From Chloroflexia bacterium (lineage in GTDB: Bacteria > Chloroflexota > Chloroflexia > Thermomicrobiales > UBA6265), in contig JACCUV010000283.1 in NCBI GenBank assembly GCA_013698495.1, forward strand, positions 1-9,466: a stretch of DNA of 9,466 nucleotides, given 5' to 3'. Below, in pieces: positions 1 through 5,986 of this stretch (position 1 is the first letter of the stretch; the number at the start of each line of letters is the position of its first letter). A model generated the notes under the pieces. It did not search any database. It saw only the letters and a program-made list of their open reading frames with translations, and was not told the origin of the DNA. The translations under genes and the position numbers were made by a program.

Positions 1-227
1 CATCCGCGATGGGCGAACGCAACGCCGTTCTCTTCACCGAATGCGGCTCCGATGTCTTCGATGATGCCGCTTCGAAGCTCGTCCTGATACGTCGTCCAGA
101 CATTGAACTCGGCGTCCTGGGCGGCGACGGCGGCCACACCGAGTCCGACCGCCGGAACCGCGCCGCCGGCGAGGGCCGCCCCGGCCGTGATTGCGCCGGT
201 TTGCTTGAGAAGATCGCGCCTGTCCAT
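1..227 (-). CDS. Tat-exported protein, probable ABC-transporter solute-binding protein (N-terminal part only)
   Basis: Only the first 75 codons are inside the window; the gene runs off the left edge. Seen: the protein begins MDRRDLLKQTGAITAG, a twin-arginine signal (RR at residues 3-4, then DLLK) followed by an Ala/Gly-rich hydrophobic stretch to about residue 36, with a likely cleavage near AVAAQDAEF. The mature part starts FNVWTTYQDELRSGIIED, with a phrase like AAFGEENGV shortly after. This beta-strand then helix arrangement is usual at the start of family 1-type extracellular solute-binding proteins (sugar or BMP-like uptake), but the segment is too short to name the ligand, and another Tat-exported protein is possible. 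The start is supported by AAGGAG at 238-243, ten bases upstream of the ATG. It lies co-directional with, and 192 bases downstream of, the nuclease gene. No clear -10/-35 pair was found; a TTGACC at 274-279 lacks a well-spaced partner. Confidence 0.6.
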   Translation of the reverse strand, partial: MDRRDLLKQTGAITAGAALAGGAVPAVGLGVAAVAAQDAEFNVWTTYQDELRSGIIEDIGAAFGEENGVAFAHRG

Positions 228-361
228 AGTGTTGTGGCTCCTTGCGTTGTGTACGTGAAAGTAGCTGAGATCCGGTCAACGAAGAGGCTCCCCGACCGGG
301 AGTGGAATGATTCGGGTAATGGATGCATGATGTCATAGAGTCATGTTTGCCGCAACCAAAC

Positions 362-425
362 TCGTAGGGGCCGAACCGTCCACATCCTCGAGAATGCGGG
401 AGGACACGCGGGTTTGCCCCTACGA
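362..425. repeat. imperfect palindromic intergenic repeat (REP/MITE-like), about 64 bp
   Basis: TCGTAGGGGC at 362-371 is matched by its exact reverse complement GCCCCTACGA at 416-425. Further pairing inside is possible: AACC 374-377 with GGTT 411-414, and GTCC 378-381 with GGAC 402-405, or alternatively CCTC 386-389 with GAGG 400-403. The whole can fold into one long interrupted hairpin. The left 13 bases recur exactly at 7847-7859. The right arm contains the TAG stop (420-422) of the minus-strand nuclease gene. No transposase or target-site duplication is evident. There is no T-run after the hairpin on either strand, so it is not a standard terminator. Confidence 0.6.
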
Positions 426-2543
426 ATCCGTGTTCGGATTGCTGGTTGTTAGCGCGTCTTGCATGACGGAGGCGAGGGCCTCGTCGGTGAGCGTCAGCAC
501 CTTCAACGACAGGCTCACCAGATACCCTCGATCCGACGCCTGGTCGAGGTCCAGCGGCAGGATCGACGGATGACCGGCGTTGCGGAACAACCAGCGGTTG
601 ACGATGTTCACTTCGTCGGCGTGGTATTGATCCACTGGCCGGTAGGGAGTTTTCTGGTAGCGATCCATGATCGTGAGCAAGCGGTCCGAGAGATCGTTGA
701 CGCGCACGCCGTCGACGACCGTGACCTCATCACTCGCGGCGCCTGCCGTAGAGGTCAGGACCCGATCCTCCACCGATGGGGGCTCGGGAAGTTGCGCCTC
801 GCGATCGACCTCGATTTCGGGAATTCGGATTACGCGCAACTGCGCCCAAATCTGACCGCGAAGGATGACCATCACTTCCCGCGCCTCGGGATCGGCGGAG
901 GCCTGGACCAACAACACGTTGTGCGATTGCTCGGCGATGCGCAATCGATCCTGCTCCTCGATCAGCGCGAGCGCCGAGGTTAAATTCCGTCTCAATTTTG
1001 TCGCCTTTTCAAAATCAAGTCGCTCGGCGGCATCTTCGAGATCACTCCACAGCCGCGCACGCAGGCCATCGTCTTGCCCATCCAAAAAATCGAGCACCTC
1101 GCTGACACGGCCTTGGTACCGATCGCGAATTGTCTGCCCGACACACGGGCCAAGGCACTTGTCGAGATCGAGCCGCAGGCACGGATTGCCATAGCTGCGC
1201 GCGGTCTTGAACGTGCGCGTGCACGTGCGCAACGACGCGACGCTGTTGATGACCTCCACGGTTTTCCGCGCGCCACCGCTGCTGCGGTACGGTCCATAGT
1301 ATCGGGCGCCGTCGTCCTTTCGCTGTCGCGAGAGTGAAACGCGTGGCCACGGATTGCCGATGTCGACGCGAATGTAGGGATAGTGTTCCGAGGAGCGCAT
1401 GGCGGTGTTATATCGCGGCTGGTGACGATGAATGAGCTGCGATTCGAGAATCAGCGCTTGCAGTTCGGAACCAGTGACCTCGGTTTCAACGCGCGCCATC
1501 GCCTCGATCAAACCATCCATTTTTCGTGTGTAACCCAGAGGTTGGGAATAGTAGGACGCCAAACGCTCGCGCAGATTCTTCGCTTTGCCAATGTAAATGA
1601 CCTCATCGTGATGGCTGAGCATGATGTAGACACCTGGTTTGCGGGGAATCTGCTTGAGCCAGGAACGGTCCATCAACGATCTGGCGCGCCCGACGTCGTC
1701 TCGGGGACGATGCCGCGCCGGAGTCGCGCCGGCCTTGAGGCCATCGATCGAGGTCACGCCGCAACGGGCCGCGATGTCGACCAGCCGCACGGCGATCTCG
1801 GCCGTGATCTTCGCGTCGCCGCCGGCGCGGTGCGCCGACCGTGGACCAATTCCAAGCGCCGAGGCCACGCGATCGAGATTTGGCTTGCGCAGGTTGTTGA
1901 GGTAGCGCACCGCAAGGGTCAGCGTATCGAGCCGCTCATTCACCAGCGGTTCGCGCTTGGCTCGCTTGAGTTCGGCATTTATGAACGAAATGTCGAACCG
2001 AACGTTGTGCCCGATCAACAGCGAATCGCCGATGAAATTGAGAATATGATCGGCGACGCTCCCGAACTCGGGCGCAAACTCGACATCCTCGTTGCGGATG
2101 CTCGTCAGCGTGGTGATGAACGCCGGTATCTCACGACCTGGATTGAGCAACGTCTCATACCGCTCTACCAGTCGCCCCTCGCGATATCGGAGAAGTGCGA
2201 TCTCGATCATCCGTTGATTCAGCGGTCTCAATCCGGTGGTCTCGACATCGACCGCCACGAACTCATCCAGGATTTGCATCCCGGACTTCGACGGTTCACG
2301 AATCAACGTCCAGTGGTCGTTGGCCAGTGTTACAGTCTGGGCCTCATCGGCAAGCACATTACGCAGAAGCGGCCGCCAAATCGCCGGGGCGCCGCTGTTG
2401 CCGAAGACATGGCGGACGAGGGCATCCTCATGCACCGATCCACCGCTGGCGCGCACAAACGCCAACGCCCGTTCGCAAAGCGCGTTGTAGCGGTGGTCGG
2501 CATCGCTCTCGATCGGGTTTTCAATCAGGGATGTGCCGGGCAT
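420..2543 (-). CDS. DEDDh 3'-5' exonuclease fused to UvrC/Cho-like GIY-YIG endonuclease
   Basis: A cytoplasmic DNA-repair nuclease of 707 residues. Residues 1-90 are an unassigned, mostly helical region, perhaps winged-helix. A DnaQ-type exonuclease follows: DVETTG with D99 and E101, GHNVRFD with D184, and HRAGGD with H238 and D243, a complete DEDDh set. The GIY-YIG nuclease starts near 300: GVY 304-306, YIG 317-319, R325, E367 and N379, matching UvrC's N-terminal 3' nuclease. Cysteines 441, 455, 463 and 467 follow the UvrC pattern associated with an iron-sulfur cluster. A UVR-like helical motif sits at about 500-530. The tail (540-707) begins like the UvrC central domain, but there is no RNase H-type 5' nuclease or HhH pair, so like Cho it could make only one incision. 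Exonuclease/GIY-YIG fusions are known in Actinobacteria and elsewhere. The ATG at 2543 has GGGAG eight bases upstream; in-frame starts at 2582 and 2657 lack this and would reach into the divergent promoter region. Confidence 0.88.
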   Translation of the reverse strand: MPGTSLIENPIESDADHRYNALCERALAFVRASGGSVHEDALVRHVFGNSGAPAIWRPLLRNVLADEAQTVTLANDHWTLIREPSKSGMQILDEFVAVDVETTGLRPLNQRMIEIALLRYREGRLVERYETLLNPGREIPAFITTLTSIRNEDVEFAPEFGSVADHILNFIGDSLLIGHNVRFDISFINAELKRAKREPLVNERLDTLTLAVRYLNNLRKPNLDRVASALGIGPRSAHRAGGDAKITAEIAVRLVDIAARCGVTSIDGLKAGATPARHRPRDDVGRARSLMDRSWLKQIPRKPGVYIMLSHHDEVIYIGKAKNLRERLASYYSQPLGYTRKMDGLIEAMARVETEVTGSELQALILESQLIHRHQPRYNTAMRSSEHYPYIRVDIGNPWPRVSLSRQRKDDGARYYGPYRSSGGARKTVEVINSVASLRTCTRTFKTARSYGNPCLRLDLDKCLGPCVGQTIRDRYQGRVSEVLDFLDGQDDGLRARLWSDLEDAAERLDFEKATKLRRNLTSALALIEEQDRLRIAEQSHNVLLVQASADPEAREVMVILRGQIWAQLRVIRIPEIEVDREAQLPEPPSVEDRVLTSTAGAASDEVTVVDGVRVNDLSDRLLTIMDRYQKTPYRPVDQYHADEVNIVNRWLFRNAGHPSILPLDLDQASDRGYLVSLSLKVLTLTDEALASVMQDALTTSNPNTDS

Positions 2544-2551
2544 TCGGGAAA

Positions 2552-2556
2552 CTCCC
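2552..2556 (-). promoter_or_regulatory. ribosome binding site deciding the nuclease start
   Basis: On the minus strand this reads GGGAG, eight bases before the ATG at 2541-2543. The two more upstream in-frame ATGs, at 2582 and 2657, have no comparable purine-rich site, so the shorter 707-residue protein is preferred. Confidence 0.6.
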
Positions 2557-2597
2557 GGGCGGTTGAGACCAAAGATGAGCATGATACACTCGTTGCG

Positions 2598-2657
2598 GTG
2601 TACGAACACCCCAACGACTGCCTCTGTACTATACAGTAATAGGACATGCGTTCGCAT
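2598..2657. promoter_or_regulatory. divergent control region with three dyad-symmetric sites
   Basis: Between the nuclease (minus) and ligA (plus) lie three operator-like dyads: GTGT-ACGA-ACAC at 2598-2609, CTGTA-CTA-TACAG at 2624-2636, and ATGCG-TT-CGCAT at 2646-2657, with centres about 27 and 21 bases apart. The middle one carries -10-like hexamers on both strands: TATAGT on minus (2628-2633, five of six) and TACTAT on plus (2627-2632, four of six). Neither has a convincing -35 at 17 bases. The arrangement suggests shared control of the two genes, but a regulator cannot be named. The sites match neither the E. coli LexA box (CTGT-N8-ACAG; the spacing here is 5) nor the Gram-positive GAAC-N4-GTTC form. 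Confidence 0.35.
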
Positions 2658-2696
2658 CTCGCCTGCTCGGCCGAATGGTCGCGCAGAGCGCCGGGC

Positions 2697-2701
2697 GGAG
2701 G
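2697..2701 (+). promoter_or_regulatory. ribosome binding site of ligA
   Basis: GGAGG lies eleven bases before the ATG at 2713. The reading frame stays open upstream to an ATG at 2533, but that extension would cross the divergent promoter region and read back over the start of the nuclease gene, and the encoded residues do not look like a ligase N-terminus. Confidence 0.55.
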
Positions 2702-2712
2702 AATTTCGTTCG

Positions 2713-4767
2713 ATGGAACAGACCGATCTTCAGCGCGACGTCGACGACCTGCGAACCAAACTGGACCAGTTCGCCTACGAGTATTTCGTCCTCGACCAGC
2801 CGACCGCAAGCGATGCCGAATACGACGCCATGATGAACGCGCTGCGCCGCCTCGAAACGGAGCATCCGGAACTGGTGACCGCCGAATCGCCAACGCAACA
2901 GGTCGGTGGGTATGCGAAGTCCGAGTTTGGCGAAGTCGCCCATCCGCGACCGCTGCTCTCTCTCAGCAATGTCTACAATGAAGCCGACCTCAATGCCTGG
3001 GACCAGCGCGCGATCCGGTTTTCCGGCGTCGCCGAGCTTGAATACGTGACCGAACCGAAGGCCGACGGGCTGGCGGTGGCGCTCACCTACGTCGATGGCG
3101 CCCTCGATCGCGCCGCAACCAGGGGCAACGGGATTGTTGGCGACGAGATCACGGCGAACGTTCGCGCGGTGCGGGCGATTCCGGTCAAGTTGCGCCGACC
3201 GGAAAATTTCCCGATGCCGGAAACGATCGAGATTCGCGGTGAGATCTACATGCGAAAGTCGGATTTCGAGGGCCTCAACAACCGGATGGCCGAGTCTGGC
3301 GGCAAGTTATTCATGAACCCTCGCAATGCCGCCGCCGGTTCGATCCGCCAAAAGGACCCCGCAATCACCGCCCAGCGACCATTGCGGCTCTTCGTCTACC
3401 AGATCGGGTATGTAACCGGCGCGCCGCTCCCGGCCACGCACTTCGAATGCCTGGAGTGGATACGCGAACTTGGATTCACGACCTCGCTCGATGCCGAAAG
3501 ACACGCGTCGGTCGAGACGGTCTGGACGGCATGCGAGGCGTGGCTCGACCGCCGCCTCGACCTCGACTTCGAGATCGACGGCACGGTGATCAAGGTCGAC
3601 AACCTGCATCTCCAGGAGGAAATCGGCTACGTCGCGCGCGACCCGCGGTGGGCAACCGCGTACAAGTTCCCGGCAATGCAGCAAACAACCAGGTTGCTTG
3701 ACATCCTGATCAATGTCGGTCGCACAGGCACGCTCAACCCGCTGGCGGTGCTGGAGCCGGTCAACATCGGTGGCGTCACGGTCGGCCGCGCCACGCTTCA
3801 CAACGAGGACGAAATTGCCCGAAAAGATATCCGCATTGGCGATGCGGTCGTCGTCCAACGGGCAGGCGACGTGATTCCGCAGATTGTGAAAGTCATCGAG
3901 GAGCGGCGCACCGGGTCTGAAGTGCCGTACCAGATGCCCGATGCCTGCCCATCGTGCGGGACACCCGTCCACCGCGAACCAGGTGTTGCGATGCGCTATT
4001 GCACGAACGCAACGTGTCCCGCTCAACTGAAGGAACGCATTCACCATTTCATCAGCCGGGCGGCGATGGATATCGACGGTCTGGGACCGAATCTGGCCGA
4101 TCGTTTCGTCGACCTCGGCTGGATCGCGGATGTCAGCGACATCTACCGGCTCGATTGGCAGGCGGTCGCCGAACTCGAGGGGCTCGGCGAGAAGAGCGCG
4201 GAGAATCTTCAGGCAGCGGTGGAGAAGAGCAGGAACCAACCGATATGGAGGTTGATTCATGGACTCGGCATCCAGCACGTCGGTGAGCGCACGGCAAACC
4301 TGATCGCCGATCGGTTCGGGTCGCTGGCGAGCCTGCTTGAGGCGTCGGCCGACGACATCGCCGACATTCCCGGCATCGGGGGTGTGGTCGCGACGGCGAT
4401 CCACGGCTTCACGGTGGAGCAGGTGAATCGCGAGCTCGTCGCCAGCCTCGAGGAAGTAGGCGTGCAAACACGCGATGAGTCAGTCAGCTACGAGACAGGG
4501 CGGCCCTTGTCCGGGCTCACCCTGGTTTTGACCGGGCGGCTGGGAAGCATGACTCGTCCCGAAGCCGAGGAACAGTTGCGCAAACTTGGGGCCAACGTGA
4601 CAGGTTCAGTCTCGAAAAAGACCAGCGCCGTGATCGCCGGAGCCGAGGCCGGCGGCAAGGCCGACAAGGCGCAACAACTGGGAGTGCCATTGCTCGACGA
4701 GGAGGCGCTGGCTTTGCTTCTGGAGGGGAACGTACCGGCCGCGCTCGCAGATGCGGCTACAGACTGA
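2713..4767 (+). CDS. ligA: NAD-dependent DNA ligase LigA
   Basis: Seals nicks in double-stranded DNA with NAD+ as cofactor, in replication and excision repair. At 684 residues it has the usual family length and appears complete. Domain Ia is at 1-70 (the NMN-binding YxxxDxP...SDAEYD type). The adenylation domain carries the AMP-accepting lysine K116 in EPKADGLA and the RGNG...GDEITANVR motif, and EIRGEIYM near 173-180. The OB fold follows (NVGRTGTLNPLAVLEPV). The zinc finger uses C412, C415, C430 and C435. Helix-hairpin-helix repeats span about 460-590 (DGLGPN, EGLGEKSA, HGLGIQHVG, PGIGGVVA), and a BRCT domain ends the protein from about 597 (GLTLVLTGRLGSMTR). All expected catalytic parts are visible. 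It is transcribed away from the exonuclease/GIY-YIG gene, whose incised product it could seal; that pairing is inference. Confidence 0.97.
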   Translation: MEQTDLQRDVDDLRTKLDQFAYEYFVLDQPTASDAEYDAMMNALRRLETEHPELVTAESPTQQVGGYAKSEFGEVAHPRPLLSLSNVYNEADLNAWDQRAIRFSGVAELEYVTEPKADGLAVALTYVDGALDRAATRGNGIVGDEITANVRAVRAIPVKLRRPENFPMPETIEIRGEIYMRKSDFEGLNNRMAESGGKLFMNPRNAAAGSIRQKDPAITAQRPLRLFVYQIGYVTGAPLPATHFECLEWIRELGFTTSLDAERHASVETVWTACEAWLDRRLDLDFEIDGTVIKVDNLHLQEEIGYVARDPRWATAYKFPAMQQTTRLLDILINVGRTGTLNPLAVLEPVNIGGVTVGRATLHNEDEIARKDIRIGDAVVVQRAGDVIPQIVKVIEERRTGSEVPYQMPDACPSCGTPVHREPGVAMRYCTNATCPAQLKERIHHFISRAAMDIDGLGPNLADRFVDLGWIADVSDIYRLDWQAVAELEGLGEKSAENLQAAVEKSRNQPIWRLIHGLGIQHVGERTANLIADRFGSLASLLEASADDIADIPGIGGVVATAIHGFTVEQVNRELVASLEEVGVQTRDESVSYETGRPLSGLTLVLTGRLGSMTRPEAEEQLRKLGANVTGSVSKKTSAVIAGAEAGGKADKAQQLGVPLLDEEALALLLEGNVPAALADAATD

Positions 4768-4776
4768 CCGGTTCGA

Positions 4777-4803
4777 TTGCAACGGCGCATTTCGTGCTAC
4801 ATT
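4777..4803 (+). promoter_or_regulatory. possible promoter for the small gene behind ligA
   Basis: TTGCAA at 4777-4782 and TACATT at 4798-4803 are 15 bases apart, and the -10 is preceded by TG plus one base (4795-4797), as in extended -10 promoters. Each hexamer matches consensus at four of six positions and the spacing is short, so the call is weak. Confidence 0.25.
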
Positions 4804-4813
4804 TCGAGCACGC

Positions 4814-4835
4814 CCCGATCCCGCGGGAAATCGGG
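4814..4835 (+). other. hairpin between ligA and the small gene
   Basis: CCCGAT at 4814-4819 pairs exactly with ATCGGG at 4830-4835 around a ten-base loop that is itself G/C palindromic (CCCGCGGG). No T-run follows, so it is not a standard intrinsic terminator. If transcription starts just upstream it would sit in the 5' leader of the downstream gene. Confidence 0.35.
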
Positions 4836-4868
4836 AGTTCAGATTGCACTCGGGAAGCATTCACGACC

Positions 4869-4874
4869 AGGGAG
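4869..4874 (+). promoter_or_regulatory. ribosome binding site of the small gene
   Basis: AGGGAG ends five bases before the ATG at 4880. It selects this start over an in-frame ATG at 4751, which would overlap the end of ligA and has no such site. Confidence 0.5.
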
Positions 4875-4879
4875 CGTCG

Positions 4880-5095
4880 ATGAGCGGTTTCAGTTCACCA
4901 TCGCGCGATGAATCACCCGCCCAGACTGTGCGCACCATCGGGCGCCTGGCCCAGATACTGATCGAGTTGCGGGACGAGTACGCCGAGCGTCCCCGCGAAG
5001 ACACGATGTCGCAAATTGAGCAATGCCTCGATGAGCTGGTGGAGCTTCGCGACGAACTGAAGGCCAAACTCGAGCACGAGCGCGACGAGGCATAG
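4880..5095 (+). CDS. small charged helical protein of unknown function (71 residues)
   Basis: I do not recognise a family. The protein starts MSGFSSPSRDESPAQ, a polar, probably disordered stretch, and then looks like two amphipathic charged helices: about 17-36 (VRTIGRLAQILIELRDEYAE) and about 43-70, where IEQCL, DELVEL, RDELKAKL and EHERDE give leucines and charges spaced as in a coiled coil. It is strongly acidic overall, with a single cysteine at 49 and no signal peptide or membrane segment, so it is probably cytosolic and perhaps an oligomer or a binding partner. It sits 112 bases behind ligA on the same strand and converges with pyrE. A good ribosome binding site, G/C-rich third positions and heptad-like spacing favour a real gene, but there is no homology evidence here. 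It could be read through from ligA or use its own weak promoter. Confidence 0.6.
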   Translation: MSGFSSPSRDESPAQTVRTIGRLAQILIELRDEYAERPREDTMSQIEQCLDELVELRDELKAKLEHERDEA

Positions 5096-5106
5096 CCTAG
5101 CCCGAA

Positions 5107-5122
5107 CCGTCCGTACGGGCGG
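5107..5122. other. 16-bp near-perfect palindrome downstream of the small gene
   Basis: CCGTCCGTACGGGCGG pairs with itself throughout if one G-T pair is allowed, leaving a GTAC loop in a single-stranded fold. It lies 11 bases after the stop codon of the small gene, between convergent genes. No T-run follows, so it is at most a weak or Rho-assisted terminator. The preceding CCGAACCGTCC (5102-5112) also occurs in the repeat at 371-381. Confidence 0.35.
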
Positions 5123-5127
5123 CGCCG

Positions 5128-5174
5128 TGATCGACCATCGACAACGCCTCGGTATTCACGGATCTGGTCGATCA
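5128..5174. other. long inverted repeat in the convergent gap, possible bidirectional terminator
   Basis: TGATCGACCA at 5128-5137 and TGGTCGATCA at 5165-5174 are exact reverse complements, ten bases each, with a 27-base loop. They lie between the ends of the plus-strand small gene (5095) and minus-strand pyrE (5259). The place fits a shared transcription stop, but neither strand shows the usual run of Ts after the stem. The rest of the 163-base gap holds nothing else I can name. Confidence 0.4.
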
Positions 5175-5258
5175 TGTGTCCGCCCATCTCGAATCGCAAA
5201 GTCTGCGAGCATCACGCATTGCGAACAGGGTGCACCATAGGAGCAATGTGGGCAGGCG

Positions 5259-5849
5259 CTATGGGGCAGGAATGCCTGTCGTTCCGGGCTTTGTCAGCGG
5301 AATGCCCTTCGCGCACACCGGGCAATCGCTGGCCTCCCACGATGCGAACTCGTGGGCAGACAGCGCGAACAGCGGAACATCTCCAAACCTCGTCTTCCCG
5401 GCGCTGCGATTAACCATCACCGCTACGGCCACGATCTCGATTGGATGTTGTGCAAGCGCATCCAGGGTTTCGCGAATCGAGCCGCCGGTGGTGAGGATGT
5501 CGTCCACCACCAGTACCCTGATTCCCGGCTCGAAGGTCGTGCCCCGGCGAATCTCACGACCTGGCGATCCTTCTGAGGCGCGCTCGGCGTAGGCTGCCTT
5601 CACCCCCAACTGACGGGCGGTCTCGAAGGCGAGAATGATGCCGCCTGTCGTCGGACCCACCACGACATCGATCCGCTCATCCCTGAATCGCTCGGCAAAG
5701 CCGGCGCACAACTCCACGGTCGCGGCCGGGTTACGCAAGAGATCGAATTTCTCGAGGTAGATGTCGCCATGTCGTCCCGATGCGTAGAGGAAGTGGCCGT
5801 GTTTGAGGGCGCCAGTGGCTTGCATTGCCGCGAGGACATCGATTGGCAT
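5259..5849 (-). CDS. pyrE: orotate phosphoribosyltransferase PyrE
   Basis: Transfers phosphoribosyl from PRPP to orotate, giving OMP, the fifth step of UMP synthesis, in the cytosol. The protein has 196 residues, a normal size for the family. Seen: GALKHGHFLYASGRHGDIYL near 13-32, a substrate-binding N-terminus typical of PyrE; DVVVGPTTGGIILA at 61-74; and the PRPP-binding loop VLVVDDILTTGGS at 112-124 with the paired aspartates. The end carries CPVCAKGIPLTKPG with C176 and C179, a C-terminal CxxC extension found in the Thermus/Chloroflexota/Gram-positive type and absent from the E. coli enzyme. The start at 5849 is chosen because AAAGGAG lies ten bases upstream; an in-frame ATG at 5885 would add twelve residues that run through this site. 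It is the last gene of the pyr cluster, separated from pyrD by 137 bases. Confidence 0.95.
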   Translation of the reverse strand: MPIDVLAAMQATGALKHGHFLYASGRHGDIYLEKFDLLRNPAATVELCAGFAERFRDERIDVVVGPTTGGIILAFETARQLGVKAAYAERASEGSPGREIRRGTTFEPGIRVLVVDDILTTGGSIRETLDALAQHPIEIVAVAVMVNRSAGKTRFGDVPLFALSAHEFASWEASDCPVCAKGIPLTKPGTTGIPAP

Positions 5850-5986
5850 GAGGCTTTGGCTCCTTTGTGGCGGTGCATTGCACATTCATCGACAGTCAGC
5901 GTCGTTGGCCGGCATGGTCCCTCGTTCCTCGGGAGGCCACTACCAGGTGAACATGTTCAACGAAGCGAAACCGCTGATGGGTCCAG
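5850..5986 (-). promoter_or_regulatory. 137-base gap between pyrD and pyrE
   Basis: This is the widest gap in the pyr cluster, where other junctions overlap or are short. It holds the pyrE ribosome binding site (5860-5866) and a weak interrupted hairpin, TGGT 5915-5918 with ACCA 5942-5945 and CCTC 5920-5923 with GAGG 5933-5936. No pyrF fragment, no convincing promoter and no T-run terminator were found. A separate start or partial stop of transcription for pyrE is possible but not shown. Confidence 0.25.
5860..5866 (-). promoter_or_regulatory. ribosome binding site deciding the pyrE start
   Basis: Reads AAAGGAG on the minus strand, ten bases before the ATG at 5847-5849. It rules in the 196-residue PyrE over a form starting at 5885. 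Confidence 0.65.

Noticed and set aside
288..302. CTCCC/GGGAG hairpin in the leader of the Tat-signal protein
   Set aside because: A five-base stem with a five-base loop is expected by chance in G/C-rich DNA and nothing around it supports a role.
2624..2636. LexA box of the E. coli type
   Set aside because: CTGT and ACAG are separated by five bases rather than eight, so it does not meet the consensus; kept only as an unnamed dyad.
1383..2639. Long plus-strand open frame of 418 codons opposite the nuclease gene
   Set aside because: It is a shadow of the minus-strand gene, which carries complete catalytic motifs; the antisense product shows no recognisable domain and high-GC DNA commonly leaves such frames open.
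2544..2657. Longer nuclease starting at 2657 or 2582
   Set aside because: The added residues have no family likeness, and only the ATG at 2543 has a good ribosome binding site.
2533..2712. Upstream extension of ligA by 60 codons
   Set aside because: It would cross the divergent promoter region and overlap the nuclease start; the ligase N-terminus begins properly at 2713 behind GGAGG.
3307..4467. Long minus-strand open frame of 386 codons opposite ligA
   Set aside because: It is antisense to an unmistakable ligase, with no domain of its own and no ribosome binding site worth noting.
5886..5915. Nine-codon minus-strand leader ORF (MPANDADCR) before pyrE
   Set aside because: Its GAGGG is only three bases from the ATG, and the codons show no pattern suited to attenuation; likely chance.
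5905..5950. Possible PyrR-binding attenuator in the pyrD-pyrE gap
   Set aside because: The minus strand has TCCCGAGG but not the UCC-N-G-N-GAGG spacing of PyrR sites, and no terminator/antiterminator pair with a T-run follows.
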